From the NCBI GenBank assembly GCA_963853835.1, contig OY970823.1, positions 2,436,001 through 2,500,000 of the forward strand: 64,000 nucleotides of DNA, given 5' to 3'. Below are positions 37,102 through 47,390 of the stretch, one piece after another; position 1 is the stretch's first letter; each line of letters opens with the position of its first letter. The notes beneath the pieces were generated by a model. The model had not been told where the DNA came from and ran no database searches. It saw nothing but the letters and a program-made list of their open reading frames with translations. The DNA is from Calendula officinalis. Lineage: Eukaryota; Streptophyta; Magnoliopsida; Asterales; Asteraceae. The position numbers and the translations under genes are program-made.

Positions 37102-37338
37102 TTAAGTTATAGTGAATTAGCAAGCCTAGTCTATAACTACAAAAGATTTTGGGAAAAACAAACACTCTTATAAAATCAAAATAATCATGGCATGCTCAGT
37201 CTCATATCCTGAAGTTCCATTGTTCTTAGTTTAGAACATTTGCCTTAGTTAGTATTGCCCTAGTGTTATAGCTAGCATATGTCAGTAAGCCTTACAACTT
37301 CATAATCTAATAGACTTTTATGCGCTGTGTTTAGTAGA

Positions 37339-37635
37339 ATGTCGTCAGCAAGTGTTATTAATATTTCGTCAGAACCAGAGTACGACAGTGATCAGAGTAC
37401 CGCCACGTCTAGAAGACGTGCTACGCCTCCTCCGTCTCCCAAACCAGTGTTTACACCGACGCCTTTCCCAATATCGTCAGCAGATTGGTTTCATCCTACT
37501 CAGCCTCCTATCCCAGTGTATCCCAATGGACCCCCTGACCTCAAGCCTGGAGAGCGTCCTTATCTCTATCGACTGGTGAAGGATGGTGAACTCTACATGA
37601 CGACAAGAAAACGACCAGCAGCCAGAAGAAGATGA
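37339..37635 (+). CDS. small ORF upstream of gypsy gag, 98 aa, unknown
   Basis: Starts at the ATG at 37339 (MSSASVINISSEPEYDSDQS), has an Arg/Ser/Pro-rich middle, a Pro-rich part (QPPIPVYPNGPPDLKPGERP), and ends with a basic tail (TTRKRPAARRR). It lies between the primer site and gag, followed by about 350 bp of AT-rich sequence. I do not recognise it. It could be a lineage-specific accessory ORF or a first part of Gag. Codon use and composition look coding. Confidence 0.5.
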   Translation: MSSASVINISSEPEYDSDQSTATSRRRATPPPSPKPVFTPTPFPISSADWFHPTQPPIPVYPNGPPDLKPGERPYLYRLVKDGELYMTTRKRPAARRR

Positions 37636-37992
37636 TTAGTCATCTACCTATCGTCTATATTTGTTTTTCTATTATTAGATTTTATGTTTAGCTATTTTAG
37701 TATTTTGTTCTTTAGTATTGGCAAATATGCCCTACTTATAAAACTATTATGTATTAGGAATGTGTTTAATAAAAGTGATATTTTCGTAATTTCTATTGTT
37801 CTTATAATTGTATTTTCTATACGCCTCTTCTACTACTACTATAATTACGACTATTTATATCTACGTCTACTACTACTATTACGTCTATTGTATATCTACT
37901 CTTTGATCCCGATTATAAGTACATATTTTCCTTATAGTCCTCCTATATTATTCATCTCTTAATTTCTTATCATTTGTATCAGCAATTTATCC

Positions 37993-40297
37993 ATGGCTCG
38001 AGGAGGAAACGCTGAGACTGTCGAACAAATGGTGGAACGCCGTATCGCTGAAGCAATGGCTCAAATGAACGCTGCAAGAGGAAATGCCGCTGGTGCATAT
38101 AATGTGGGAAACAATGGTATATTATACGACTCCATGAAAGAAGATTCATTATTTCTATCTTATTTTACCTATTACTCATTTTCTTTCCTTATTTATTTAA
38201 ACTTCAGATCCCCATCGTCAAGGTCAATCCTATAAGACCTTTACGTCCTGTCATCCTCCGACCTACTCTGGATCTAAAGGTGCTATTGCTATCATCCACT
38301 GGATTGAGAAGGTGGAATCCATTTTCAGTGTTATACAATGTGCCCCTGAGAATATGACGAAGTTTGCTGCTAGTACGTTGTCCAAGGAAGCGTTGTCCTG
38401 GTGGAATTCTCAAGTGCAAGTCTTAGGTCGTGCAACTGTTGATGCTATGACTTGGGATACGTTCAAGGATCAGTTAACTCAAAAGTTTTGCCCAAGGAGA
38501 GAGCTACAAAAAGTTGAGGTGGAACTATGGAATCTGTCCATGGTTGGATCTGATATTGTTACCTACACAACTAAGTTTCAAGAACTCGCTCGTCTCGTTC
38601 CTCATTTGGTTACTCCTGAATTCAAGCGTATTGAAAAGTATCTTCAAGGTCTTCATGATCTTATTCGTACTCATGTTATTGCTTCTGAACCGACAACATT
38701 TGAAGATGCTGTGAATCGTGCAACAAGGTTGACTGATGATGCAATGAGAAGTGGATCGTTAAAAGACAAGCTAGTGGTGTCTAGCAAATCTACTGATAAT
38801 GTGAGCAATGAAAATGGAAAGCGTTCCTATGACAACAAACGTGATCACAAAGGGAACAAATATCAAAAGACTAAGAATTATGCAGCCTCTACTCAGAACA
38901 ACAATCGGTCTAACTCAGAATCTAAGTCTTATGCTGGAAGCAAGCCCTTGTGTAACAGATGTAACTGGCATCATGATGGCCAGTGTGAAAAATGCTTCAA
39001 GTGTGACCGCTGGGGTCATAATTTCAGAAAGTGTTCGTCCAACAATCCTCCTAAGAATCCTGTCTGCTACGAGTGTGGTGATTCTAACCATTATCGTAAT
39101 CGTCGCCCTAGACTTCAGAACAACAATAACCAGAATGGCAACAACAACAATGGCAATCGTAATAACAATCGTAACAACAATCGCAATGCCAACAACAACA
39201 ATGATCGTCAAAATGGTCGTGGTCATGCATTTGTTATGAATGCTCAAGAAGCTCGTGAGAACCCTGATACCGTCACTGGTACGTTTATCGTCAACAATCA
39301 TTTTGCTTCTATTTTATTTGACTCGGGAGCCGACTTGAGTTTCGTATCGACCGACTTTAAAAGTTTCTTAAATCTAGATCCTGATCGTTTGAAAGTGAAT
39401 TATGAAATCGAGTTAGCAAATGGCAAGGTTATTAGGTCTAGTGAAGTTTTTAAAGGTTGTAAGCTTGACCTAGATGATCACATTTTTGATATAGACCTTG
39501 TGCCTGTAGAACTAGGTAGTTTTGATATCGTCATAGGGATGGATTGGTTGTCTAAAAACCGTGCTGAAATTATATGTTACACCAAACAAATCCGAATTCC
39601 CTTATCCAAAACAGAAACATTAATAATTCAAGGTGAACAAAGAAACAAAAACATAAAAATCATAACTTCTATGAAAGCTCAAAAATATCTTCGTAAAGGA
39701 TGCCAAGCCTTTCTTGCTCATGTCGTTGACACAAAGTCCAAAGATCGTAAGATTGAGGACATTCCTATTGTTCGTGAATTTCCTGGTGTATCTCCTAGTG
39801 AATTGCCTGGACTGCCGCCTCAGAGACAAGTTGAATTTCGTATTGATCTGATTCCAGGAGCCGCACCTATCGCGCGTTCTCCTTATCGTCTTGCACCGTC
39901 TGAAATGCAAGAACTTTCATCGCAATTACAAGAACTTCTTGATCTTGGTTTCATTCGACCGAGTTTCTCGCCTTGGGGAGCTCCGGTCCTTTTTGTTAAA
40001 AAGAAAGATGGTTCAATGAGAATGTGCATTGATTATCGTGAGTTGAACAAAGTAACAATTAAGAATCGATATCCTCTTCCCCGTATTGATGATCTATTCG
40101 ATCAACTCCAAGGATCGAGTTTCTATTCCAAAATCGATCTTCGTTCTGGTTACCATCAGTTAAAAGTTCGTGATGAAGATGTGCCCAAAACTGCTTTTAG
40201 AACTCGCTATGGTCATTATGAATTTTTGGTAATGCCATTTGGTTTGACCAATGCACCTGCTGTGTTCATGGATCTCATGAACAGAGTGTGCAAATAG
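37993..40297 (+). pseudogene. gypsy gag-protease-RT with a putative intron, stop in RT
   Basis: Starts MARGGNAETVEQMVERRIAEAM at 37993. After 38116 the frame runs into a stop unless 38117-38207 (91 bp, GTATAT...CTTCAG, AT-rich) is removed. Removal joins NN to DPHRQGQSYKTF in frame and leads into the gag core (FAASTLSKEALSWWN). One zinc knuckle CFKCDRWGHNFRKC is intact. A second (CYECGDSNHYRNRR) has lost its last Cys. Protease ILFDSGADLSFVS follows. RT shows LPPQRQVEFRIDLIPGAAPI, RMCIDYRELNKVTIKNRYPLPRIDDLFDQL and FLVMPFGLTNAPAVFMDLMN, then TAG at 40295-40297. Confidence 0.85.
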
Positions 40298-41026
40298 TAT
40301 CTCGATAAATTCGTTATCATCTTCATAGATGATATCCTTATCTATTCGCATTCTAGAGAAGAGCATGAAGAGCACTTAAGAATCATTCTTGAGTTGTTGG
40401 AGAAAGAAAAGTTGTACGCCAAGTTGTCCAAGTGTGAATTTTGGTTGCGTGAAGTCCAATTTTTGGGTCATGTTATCAACGAAGAAGGTATTCACGTTGA
40501 TCCTGCAAAGATAGAAGCTATAAAAAATTGGGAAGCTCCGAAGATCCCAACTGAGGTAAGACAATTCCTTGGTCTTGCTGGTTACTATAGAAGATTTATA
40601 GAAAATTTCTCGAAGATTGCAAAGGATTTAACGGTGTTAACACATAAGGATGAGAAATTTGTCTGGGGTGAAAAGCAAGAATCAGCCTTCCAATCTCTAA
40701 AATCTAAATTATGTTCTGCTCCTATTCTATCTCTCCCTGAAGGAACCGATAATTTCGTGGTGTACTGTGATGCTTCGCACCAAGGGCTAGGTTGTGTATT
40801 GATGCAACATGACAAAGTGATCGCCTATGCCCCTCGACAACTGAAGAACCACGAGAAGAATTATACAACCCATGATCTTGAGTTGGGTGCTGTTATATTT
40901 GCACTGAAAATTTGGAGACATTACCTCTACGGTACCAAGTGCACAATATTTACCGATCACAAGAGTTTGCAACATATCTTCAATCAGAAAGATCTCAATA
41001 TGAGACAGCGTAGATGGATAGAATTG
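40298..41026 (+). pseudogene. gypsy RT (second half) and RNase H start, truncated
   Basis: Same frame continues after the TAG: VIIFIDDILIYS (F-I-D-D catalytic motif), KLSKCEFWLREVQFLGHVI, AGYYRRFIENFSKIA, then RNase H (VVYCDASHQGLGCVLMQ, TDHKSLQHIFNQKDLNMRQRRWIELVD). It ends within a few bases of GTTGATGTA, shared with the opposite-strand copia gag, suggesting a microhomology junction. Confidence 0.9.
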
Positions 41027-41660
41027 GTTGATGTACGCAGCAGCGGTATCATATTCTGGCGGTAGACCACGAACCAATTGCAGAACAAGACGTTGCTCAT
41101 TAACGGGAAAGTCGACATCCGTTAACTGATCAGCGAGATGCTTCAGCTTTTGACAATATTCATCAAGTGAAGGTGAACCTCGAAGAGTGAGGTTAGTAAA
41201 TTCGTGTTCCAACGCCGCTGCCCTAGATCCTTTATTGTTGAGAATTTTTTTTTTTAATTTTCTCCCAAGCTTTGTATGCGGTGGTGTCGGGTTCCAGAAC
41301 ACGAATGAGCACATCGTCGGAGAGAGTACCATATATCCATTGAAGGACAATGGCGTCGATCTCGGACCAGGAACTGTATTCTTCACTGGTGGTAGCGGCC
41401 GGCAGTGTACCATCTATGTGTGGTAAAACTCGATATCCTTGTGCATGCAACCGATCCTTGTGCATGCAACCGGAAGAGTTTAACCCAAGATGAATACGTC
41501 ACCTTAACACCGTCCAGGGTGCGAACCTTGGACTGAATGTTTGTGACAGTGTACACTGGATGAAGTGGTTTGGATTCATTGATGTTGCTCGACGATGGTG
41601 GCGTTGTTGCAGGAGCCATCGGAAAAGAAGCAAGATCGGTCGAGAATGAGACTGACGGCC
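41027..41660 (-). pseudogene. copia B gag, N-terminal half, frameshifted
   Basis: From about 41619 the minus strand reads MAPATTPPSSSNINESKPLHP, then pieces of the UBN2/retrotransposon gag region in other frames (EIDAIVLQWIYGTLSDDVLIRVL, GSRAAALEHEFTNLTLRGS, LADQLTDVDFPVNEQRLVLQLVRGLPPEYD). At least two frame changes, one at the A/T homopolymer near 41250. Cut off at the gypsy junction. Confidence 0.82.
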
Positions 41661-41914
41661 GTAGCAGTCACGAAAAACCCTAATAGGGTATTAGAGCTCT
41701 GATACCATAATAGTTTTTTAGAGAAGATCATCTGCTTTCTCATTCATACGATACTAATAGTACAAGATTTACAATGAGATAAATGCTAATAACTAACTAC
41801 CTATTATACATCAAGATAACTAGGAAACAATATCAAATAATATATACAAAATAACCGAATATATTCGGTAGAATATATCCAGTCTAATAACAACGTCCGA
41901 AGTCGCCGATCAGG

Positions 41915-42131
41915 TTGTGTCTTTCTTTCATTCATCCGTTGATTGTTGTATGTTATATTTTGATTGCTAAATTGTTATGTCACATATTTTCCCTCACACA
42001 CAGAGGCCGTAATTCTTCTGTAACCAGTCTCTTTATTATCAAGTAGGGGAAGAATGTTTACATACTCTATAGCCCGACTTTGTTAGGATCTCCCTTATTG
42101 TAAACAAAATTGATGATGATAAATAAAAGTG
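41915..42131 (+). mobile_element. possible SINE relic (Au-like 3' part)
   Basis: CTGTAACCAGTCTCTTTATTATC followed by GGGGAAGAATGTTTACATACTCTATAGCCCGACTTTGTTAGGATCTCCC and a TTGATGATGATAAA tail resembles the 3' half of Au-type plant SINEs. No pol III A/B boxes are clear, so it may be a 5'-truncated copy. Family recognition is from memory. Confidence 0.35.
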
Positions 42132-42136
42132 ATTAA

Positions 42137-42302
42137 TGTTAGAATATATGTAGAATATATTGTCATTAATATGTAATTATGAGAATATATGGTCAATTAT
42201 AGAGATATGGTAGGTAGCGTAATTATAGCCTAAGATAGGTGTCAACCTTTGTATATTTATAGTATATCGATCAATGAGAAAGGCAAGCATTGCAATCTTT
42301 CA
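42137..42302 (+). repeat. 5' LTR of copia C
   Basis: 166 bp, TGTTAGAATATATG...GCAATCTTTCA. Contains TGTATATTTATAG, a TATA-like stretch (about 42250), and the first ATG of the long gag frame (42274). Confidence 0.95.
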
Positions 42303-45300
42303 TGGTATCAGTAGAAAATTCTCTTTTGATTTTCTCTCTTCCGCTATTCTCTGTTCTTCCCCATTGGTTGCTCTAAACCAATTTCCTCTTCTGCTTTCTT
42401 TTCTCATCCCAAGTTTTTGCTTCATTTCTCTTAACAATGGCACCAACACCACCACTGACACCACCACAAACACCAACACCGGCACTGATCACAACAAATT
42501 CCACCCGGCGCTTGGGGTGTCAAACATTCGAAACCATATCCCGATTCAGTTAGAATCGAAGAATGTTCAATACTCCACGTGGGCGGAATTATTCAAGATT
42601 TGTGCTCGCTCTCTCAAAGTTCTCCACCACATAATACCCGATGACAAAGCACCTGCCTCGACTTCTGATGTCGATGATGATCTCTGGTCCACTCTCGATT
42701 CCACCGTGTTGGGTTGGATTTTTGCCACTATTTCACGGGACTTGATAAACACGATGCTGGTACCCGGTTCAACGGCCATGGATACATGGAACCGTCTTCG
42801 CGATATCTTCGAAGATAATAAGCATTCTCGAGCCGTCACTCTCGAGCAAGAATTTTCCCATACCGTACTATCCGATTTTGAGGACGTTTTGGCATATTGC
42901 CAACGTCTCAAAGAACTCTCCGATCAATTACGGAACGTCGGTGCAACGGTCTCCAATGATAGGTTGGTTCTACAAATGGTGTCGGGATTAACCGAGGCTT
43001 ACAACGGGGTTGGTACACTTCTGCGTCAAAGTAATCCGTTACCCTCATTTCATCACGCTCGCTCGATGCTCACTCTTGAAGAGGCCAGTTTGGCTAAAAA
43101 GCTTGCAACCTCGTCCCACTCGACGATGATTGCACCCGCTACTGATGCGCATACCGGCGTTCATTCCGGTCAGGGGTCTAAAATTCGGGACAACAATTCC
43201 CGTGGAGGTGGTGGTCGACATAACAAGAACATGGGTCGGGGACACTGCCACAACACTGGTCGAGGTGGGGGCCAGCGTAGACATGGCGGCCATAATAATC
43301 AACCTCCAATGATGCCCTCATGGAATCCGTGGTTTTCTGTCCCGAGCAATTGGTCTGCCCCACCAGGATGGCCTATTCCCCCATGCCCCTACCCGAGCGT
43401 TCCCTGGCCCAAGCAACAATCTGCACAACAGGCCCAATCTCGGAATGATGGGATATTGGGCCGACACCCACATGCAGCCCAACAATCGTACATGGCCAGC
43501 TCAGAATACGCCCCCACCGATATTGAAGCGGCAATGTACACAATGAGCCTCAACCAACCGCCAAATCCATGGGTTATGGACACTGGTGCTACCTCTCATG
43601 TTACTTCTGATAAAGGTAAACTCTCGTCTATTTTTAATTTGAGCAAAACTAATGGTATTTTAGTCGGTAATGGCCAACATATTCCAATTCTCGGATACGG
43701 TAACACTACCCTAAAACCCCCACACCCACCATTAGCCTTAAACAATGTCCTTTATGCACCCCATATAATTAAAAACCTTGTTTCCGTCCGAAAATTTACT
43801 ACTGACAATTTTGTTTCTGTGGAATTTGACCCTTTTTGGATTTTCTGTGAAGGAGTTTCGGACAGGGAAACCTATCATGAGATGTGATAGCCAAGGCGAT
43901 CTTTATCCGGTCACTTTCAAGACACCGGGGAAACCTCATCAAAATTCTGTTTTTGCTCTTTTAACTTCTACGTTGTGGCATGATCGGTTAGGTCATCCGG
44001 GCCTTCCGGTTTTTGAATCGTTAAGACAAATTAACGTTATTTCTTGTGGTCCAAATAAAAACGTTGTTTGTCGTTCTTGTGTTTTAGGTAAACATGTTAA
44101 ATTACCTTTTCATTCTTCTCCTAATAATACATTATTTCCTTTTGATATTATACATTGTGATCTTTGGACATCTCCGGTTTTGAGCACTTCGGGTTATCGT
44201 TATTATATTGTATTTTTGGATGATTTTGCTAATTTTGTGTGGACTTATCCTTTGGCTAGGAAATCGGATGCATTCACCATTTCTACAAAATTTCATGCCC
44301 TTATAAAAACTCAATTTGAACGTAACATTAAGAACTTGCAATGTGATAACGGCAAGGAATTTGTCAACCACAACGTTAAAATTTTTTGTCATCAAAATGG
44401 TATTAGTCTTCGTTTTTCTTGTCCATATACATCATCACAAAATGGTAAAGCCGAACGTAAAATTTGTAGCCTTAATAATGTGATTCGTACCCTTTTATCA
44501 CATGCTTCGGTTCCACCTTCTTTTTGGCCTTACGCTTTAAATATGGCCACGTACCTTCAAAACGTTTTACCAAGTAAAATTCTTCAATACAAAACACCAC
44601 TTTCAATTTTGTTTCAAAAACAACCGGATTTATCTCATTTACGTGTCTTTGGGTCATTATGTTATCCATTATTACCGTCCACCACCTTACATAAACTCCA
44701 AGCCCGGTCAAAACCATGTGTGTTTTTGGGGTTCCCGGATAATCATCGGGGCTATAGGTGTTATGACATGCTCTCTAAAAAAATAATTATTTGTCGTCAT
44801 GTCATTTTTGATGAAACCAAATTTCCGTTTTCCTCTATTTCTCCACAACCCACATACATATTTTTGGATTGTGACACAAACGTGTATTTACAGCACCACC
44901 TACGAAATTTGTCTCACAATTCCACTGTTCCGTCTATGCCTAGTCCATCTCCTTTACATGTTGGCCCAATTCCTATCTCGCCGGTCCAACCATCTACTGG
45001 ATCTACTAGTCATGCGCAGCCCACTGTCACCCAACCATTACCGCCCACAATACCCACACCCCAAAATATACCACATACGACCCAACCCGATCACCAACCG
45101 GCCCACCCACCACCTGTCCCTCCTATCTCGCAAAAACCAGCTACCCGAAGCCAAAGTGGCATTTTTAAACCAAAAACACCTTTTAACCTTCACACCGAAC
45201 ATACTCCCTCTCCCATTCCAAAAAACCCCGTTACCGCCCTTCGGGACCCCAATTGGAAAATGGCCATGGACGACGAATACCAAGCTCTTATTAAAAATAA

Positions 45301-46765
45301 TACGTGGGTTTTGGTACCGCGACCACCGAATGTTAATATTATGCGGTGTCTATGGGTATTAACTCATAAAATACGGGTGGATGGGTCTTTTGAGCGACAT
45401 AAAGCTCGACTTGTAGGTGATGGGAAAACACAACGGGTGGGAATTGATTGTGCGGAAACTTTTAGCCCGGTAGTTAAACCGGCAACTATCCGAACCGTTC
45501 TTAGTCTTGCTTTATCCAAATCATGGCCTATAAGACAACTTGATGTTAAAAATGATTTTCTTCATGGGAACTTAGAAGAAACAGTGTACATGCATCAACC
45601 CATGGGTTTTCGTGACCAAACTCATCCAGATTATGTTTGTTTACTAAAGAAATCTTTATATGGTCTTAAACAGGCACATAGGGCTTGGTACACCCGTTTT
45701 GCAAATTATATCTCACAGTTTGGTTTTACTCACAGTGTCTCGGATAATTCCTTATTTATTTTTAGACAGGGCAATCACATGGCTTATCTACTCTTGTATG
45801 TGGATGATATTATACTCACGGCTTCATCCGAGCACCTTCTTAATAAGGTCATTTCATCACTAGCCACAGAGTTTGCTATGAAGGATTTGGGTCTTTTGAG
45901 TTCTTTTTTGGGCATTTCGGTTAAACATCAACCGACTGGTTTATTTTTGTCTCAATCCAAGTATCCTTCGGAAATTATTGATAGAGCTGGGATGACGAAT
46001 TGTAAACCGTCGTCCACACCGGTCGACATGAAGCCGAAACTCAGTGCCAAAACCAGTCCGTCATTTTCTGATCCCGCTCTCTACAGAAGCCTTGCCGGTG
46101 CTCTTCAGTATCTGACTTTTACCCGTCCCGATATTTCCTATGCCGTTCAGCAAGTGTGTCTTTTCATGCATGATCCTCGGGATATTCATATGGCCGCCAT
46201 CAAAAGGATTATTCGGTATATACAGGGTACCAAGTCCTATGGATTACAATTAACTAAATCATCCATATCTACTCTTATGTCTTATACAGATGCAGATTGG
46301 GGAGGGTGCCCTGATACTAGACGGTCCACGTCTGGTTATTGCGTTTATTTGGGAGACAACTTAATCTCATGGTCTGCTAAACGCCAACCCACGCTATCCC
46401 GTTCGAGCGCCGAGGCCGAGTACCGAGGGGTAGCAAACGTTGTTGCAGAATCGTGCTGGCTGCGTAATCTCTTATTAGAGCTCCATTGTCCTATTCAAAA
46501 GGCCACTTTGGTATATTGTGACAATGTTAGTGCCATGTACTTATCAGGAAACCCGGTTCAACACCAGCGCACCAAGCACATCGAGATGGATATTCATTTT
46601 GTTCGTGAAAAAGTTGTCCGCGGACTCGTACGAGTGTTACATGTTCCATCTCGTTATCAGATTGCAGACATTTTTACAAAAAGCCTGCCATTGGTGTTAT
46701 TTGAAGATTTTCGTAACAGTCTTAGTGTTCATTCTTCTCCCGTTTCGACTGTGGGGGAGTGTTAG
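42274..46765 (+). pseudogene. copia C polyprotein, split by a +1 shift
   Basis: First part 42274-43887: gag (WAELFKICARSLKVL, SRAVTLEQEFSHTVL), an Arg/Gly/His-rich basic region instead of an obvious zinc knuckle, and protease WVMDTGATSHVTSDKGKL. Second part to 46765: HDRLGHPG, FDIIHCDLWTSPV (integrase), QCDNGKEFVNH, SSQNGKAER, RT with LDVKNDFLHGNL, SLYGLKQAHRAWY, LLLYVDDIILTAS (Y-V-D-D), RNase H with YTDADWGGCPDTRRSTSGYCVY. The two frames overlap at a five-T run (43833-43837) inside the conserved GAG-pre-integrase segment, so one extra base probably separates them. The only in-frame ATG near the start is inside the LTR. The more usual-looking ATG at 42437 is in another frame, so a second indel is possible. 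The stop codon lies inside the 3' LTR. Confidence 0.92.
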
Positions 46766-46925
46766 AATATATGTAGAATATATTGTCATTAATATGTAAT
46801 TATGAGAATATATGGTCAATTATAGAGATATGGTAGGTAGCGTAATTATAGCCTAAGATAGGTGTCAACCTTTGTATATTTATAGTATATCGATCAATGA
46901 GAAAGGCAAGCATTGCAATCTTTCA
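46760..46925 (+). repeat. 3' LTR of copia C
   Basis: Identical to 42137-42302, followed by the ATTAA duplication. Confidence 0.95.
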
Positions 46926-46930
46926 ATTAA

Positions 46931-47390
46931 AGAAACATAGATATTGAGTTAATTAACATCCTTTTGAAAACATCATACCATCAATTGGTCTAAAAAGTGA
47001 GATTAAAATTAATGAGTACACAAAAATTATGGAAGAATTGGAATAGCGTAGGGGTGATATTTTCAAACTGAAAATGCAAGAGTTGAATAATACCCTAGCT
47101 AGATAGAGTGATAGACAGATGAAATGAATCGAACTTATAACCAAATTATGGTGAAGAAATAATTACATTTTAATTAAATTAAACAATAAAAAGAAGAGAA
47201 AACAATCTTCATCGAGAATTGGGACCGATCTACTTGTAGATCACATGATTGGAATGGTTTCCTTGAAGAACATCCTGTCTTAGCAATAGAACACTTTTTG
47301 GATCTTACAGCCCGAGAAATAAAATGAAAGAACGAGTTAACGTCGAAAATTGATCTTAACGAGCAATAATTCTTTTTTACAAGGATTTAA
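46931..47390 (-). other. bZIP 3' UTR and intergenic sequence
   Basis: Non-coding AT-rich stretch between copia C and the bZIP stop codon. The minus strand could hold the bZIP 3' UTR. No feature recognised. Confidence 0.4.

Larger units (their letters stand above)
34507..41026 (+). mobile_element. Ty3/gypsy retrotransposon, 3'-truncated
   Basis: Has a 2580-bp 5' LTR (34507-37086), a primer site, a small ORF, gag, protease and RT plus part of RNase H. It then stops abruptly at about 41026, where opposite-strand copia B gag begins. RNase H end, integrase and 3' LTR are absent. Inserted just upstream of the copia B protease. The missing ends of both elements indicate one deletion across the junction. 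An in-frame stop also breaks RT. Confidence 0.88.
31213..41889 (-). mobile_element. Ty1/copia retrotransposon B with TA...TA LTRs, interrupted by gypsy
   Basis: LTRs at 31213-31398 and 41708-41889 start TATTAGAC and end CTATTA on the minus strand, so they lack the usual TG...CA. They are still bounded correctly: polypurine GATGGGGAG (31399-31407) beside the 3' LTR, and TGGTATCAGAGC, the initiator-tRNA-Met primer site (minus strand, 41696-41707), beside the 5' LTR. Hand comparison shows about four substitutions and two small indels between the LTRs. Flanking 5-mers ACACC and ACAAC differ at one base. Pol lies at 31393-34506 and the gag start at about 41027-41660. A truncated gypsy element lies between, and the second half of gag is missing. 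Confidence 0.88.
42137..46925 (+). mobile_element. young Ty1/copia retrotransposon C, full length
   Basis: 4789 bp with two 166-bp LTRs (42137-42302 and 46760-46925) identical by direct reading. Target duplication ATTAA at 42132-42136 and 46926-46930. The primer site TGGTATCAG starts at 42303, right after the LTR. Polypurine GTGGGGGAG precedes the 3' LTR. Order is gag-protease-integrase-RT-RNase H. A length change in a T-run breaks the polyprotein. Identical LTRs imply a recent insertion, downstream of the bZIP gene. Confidence 0.96.

Noticed and set aside
43830..43840. Programmed frameshift signal in copia C
   Set aside because: The shift is +1 in the middle of a conserved domain and copia elements normally use a single frame; an indel or sequencing error in the T-run is more likely.
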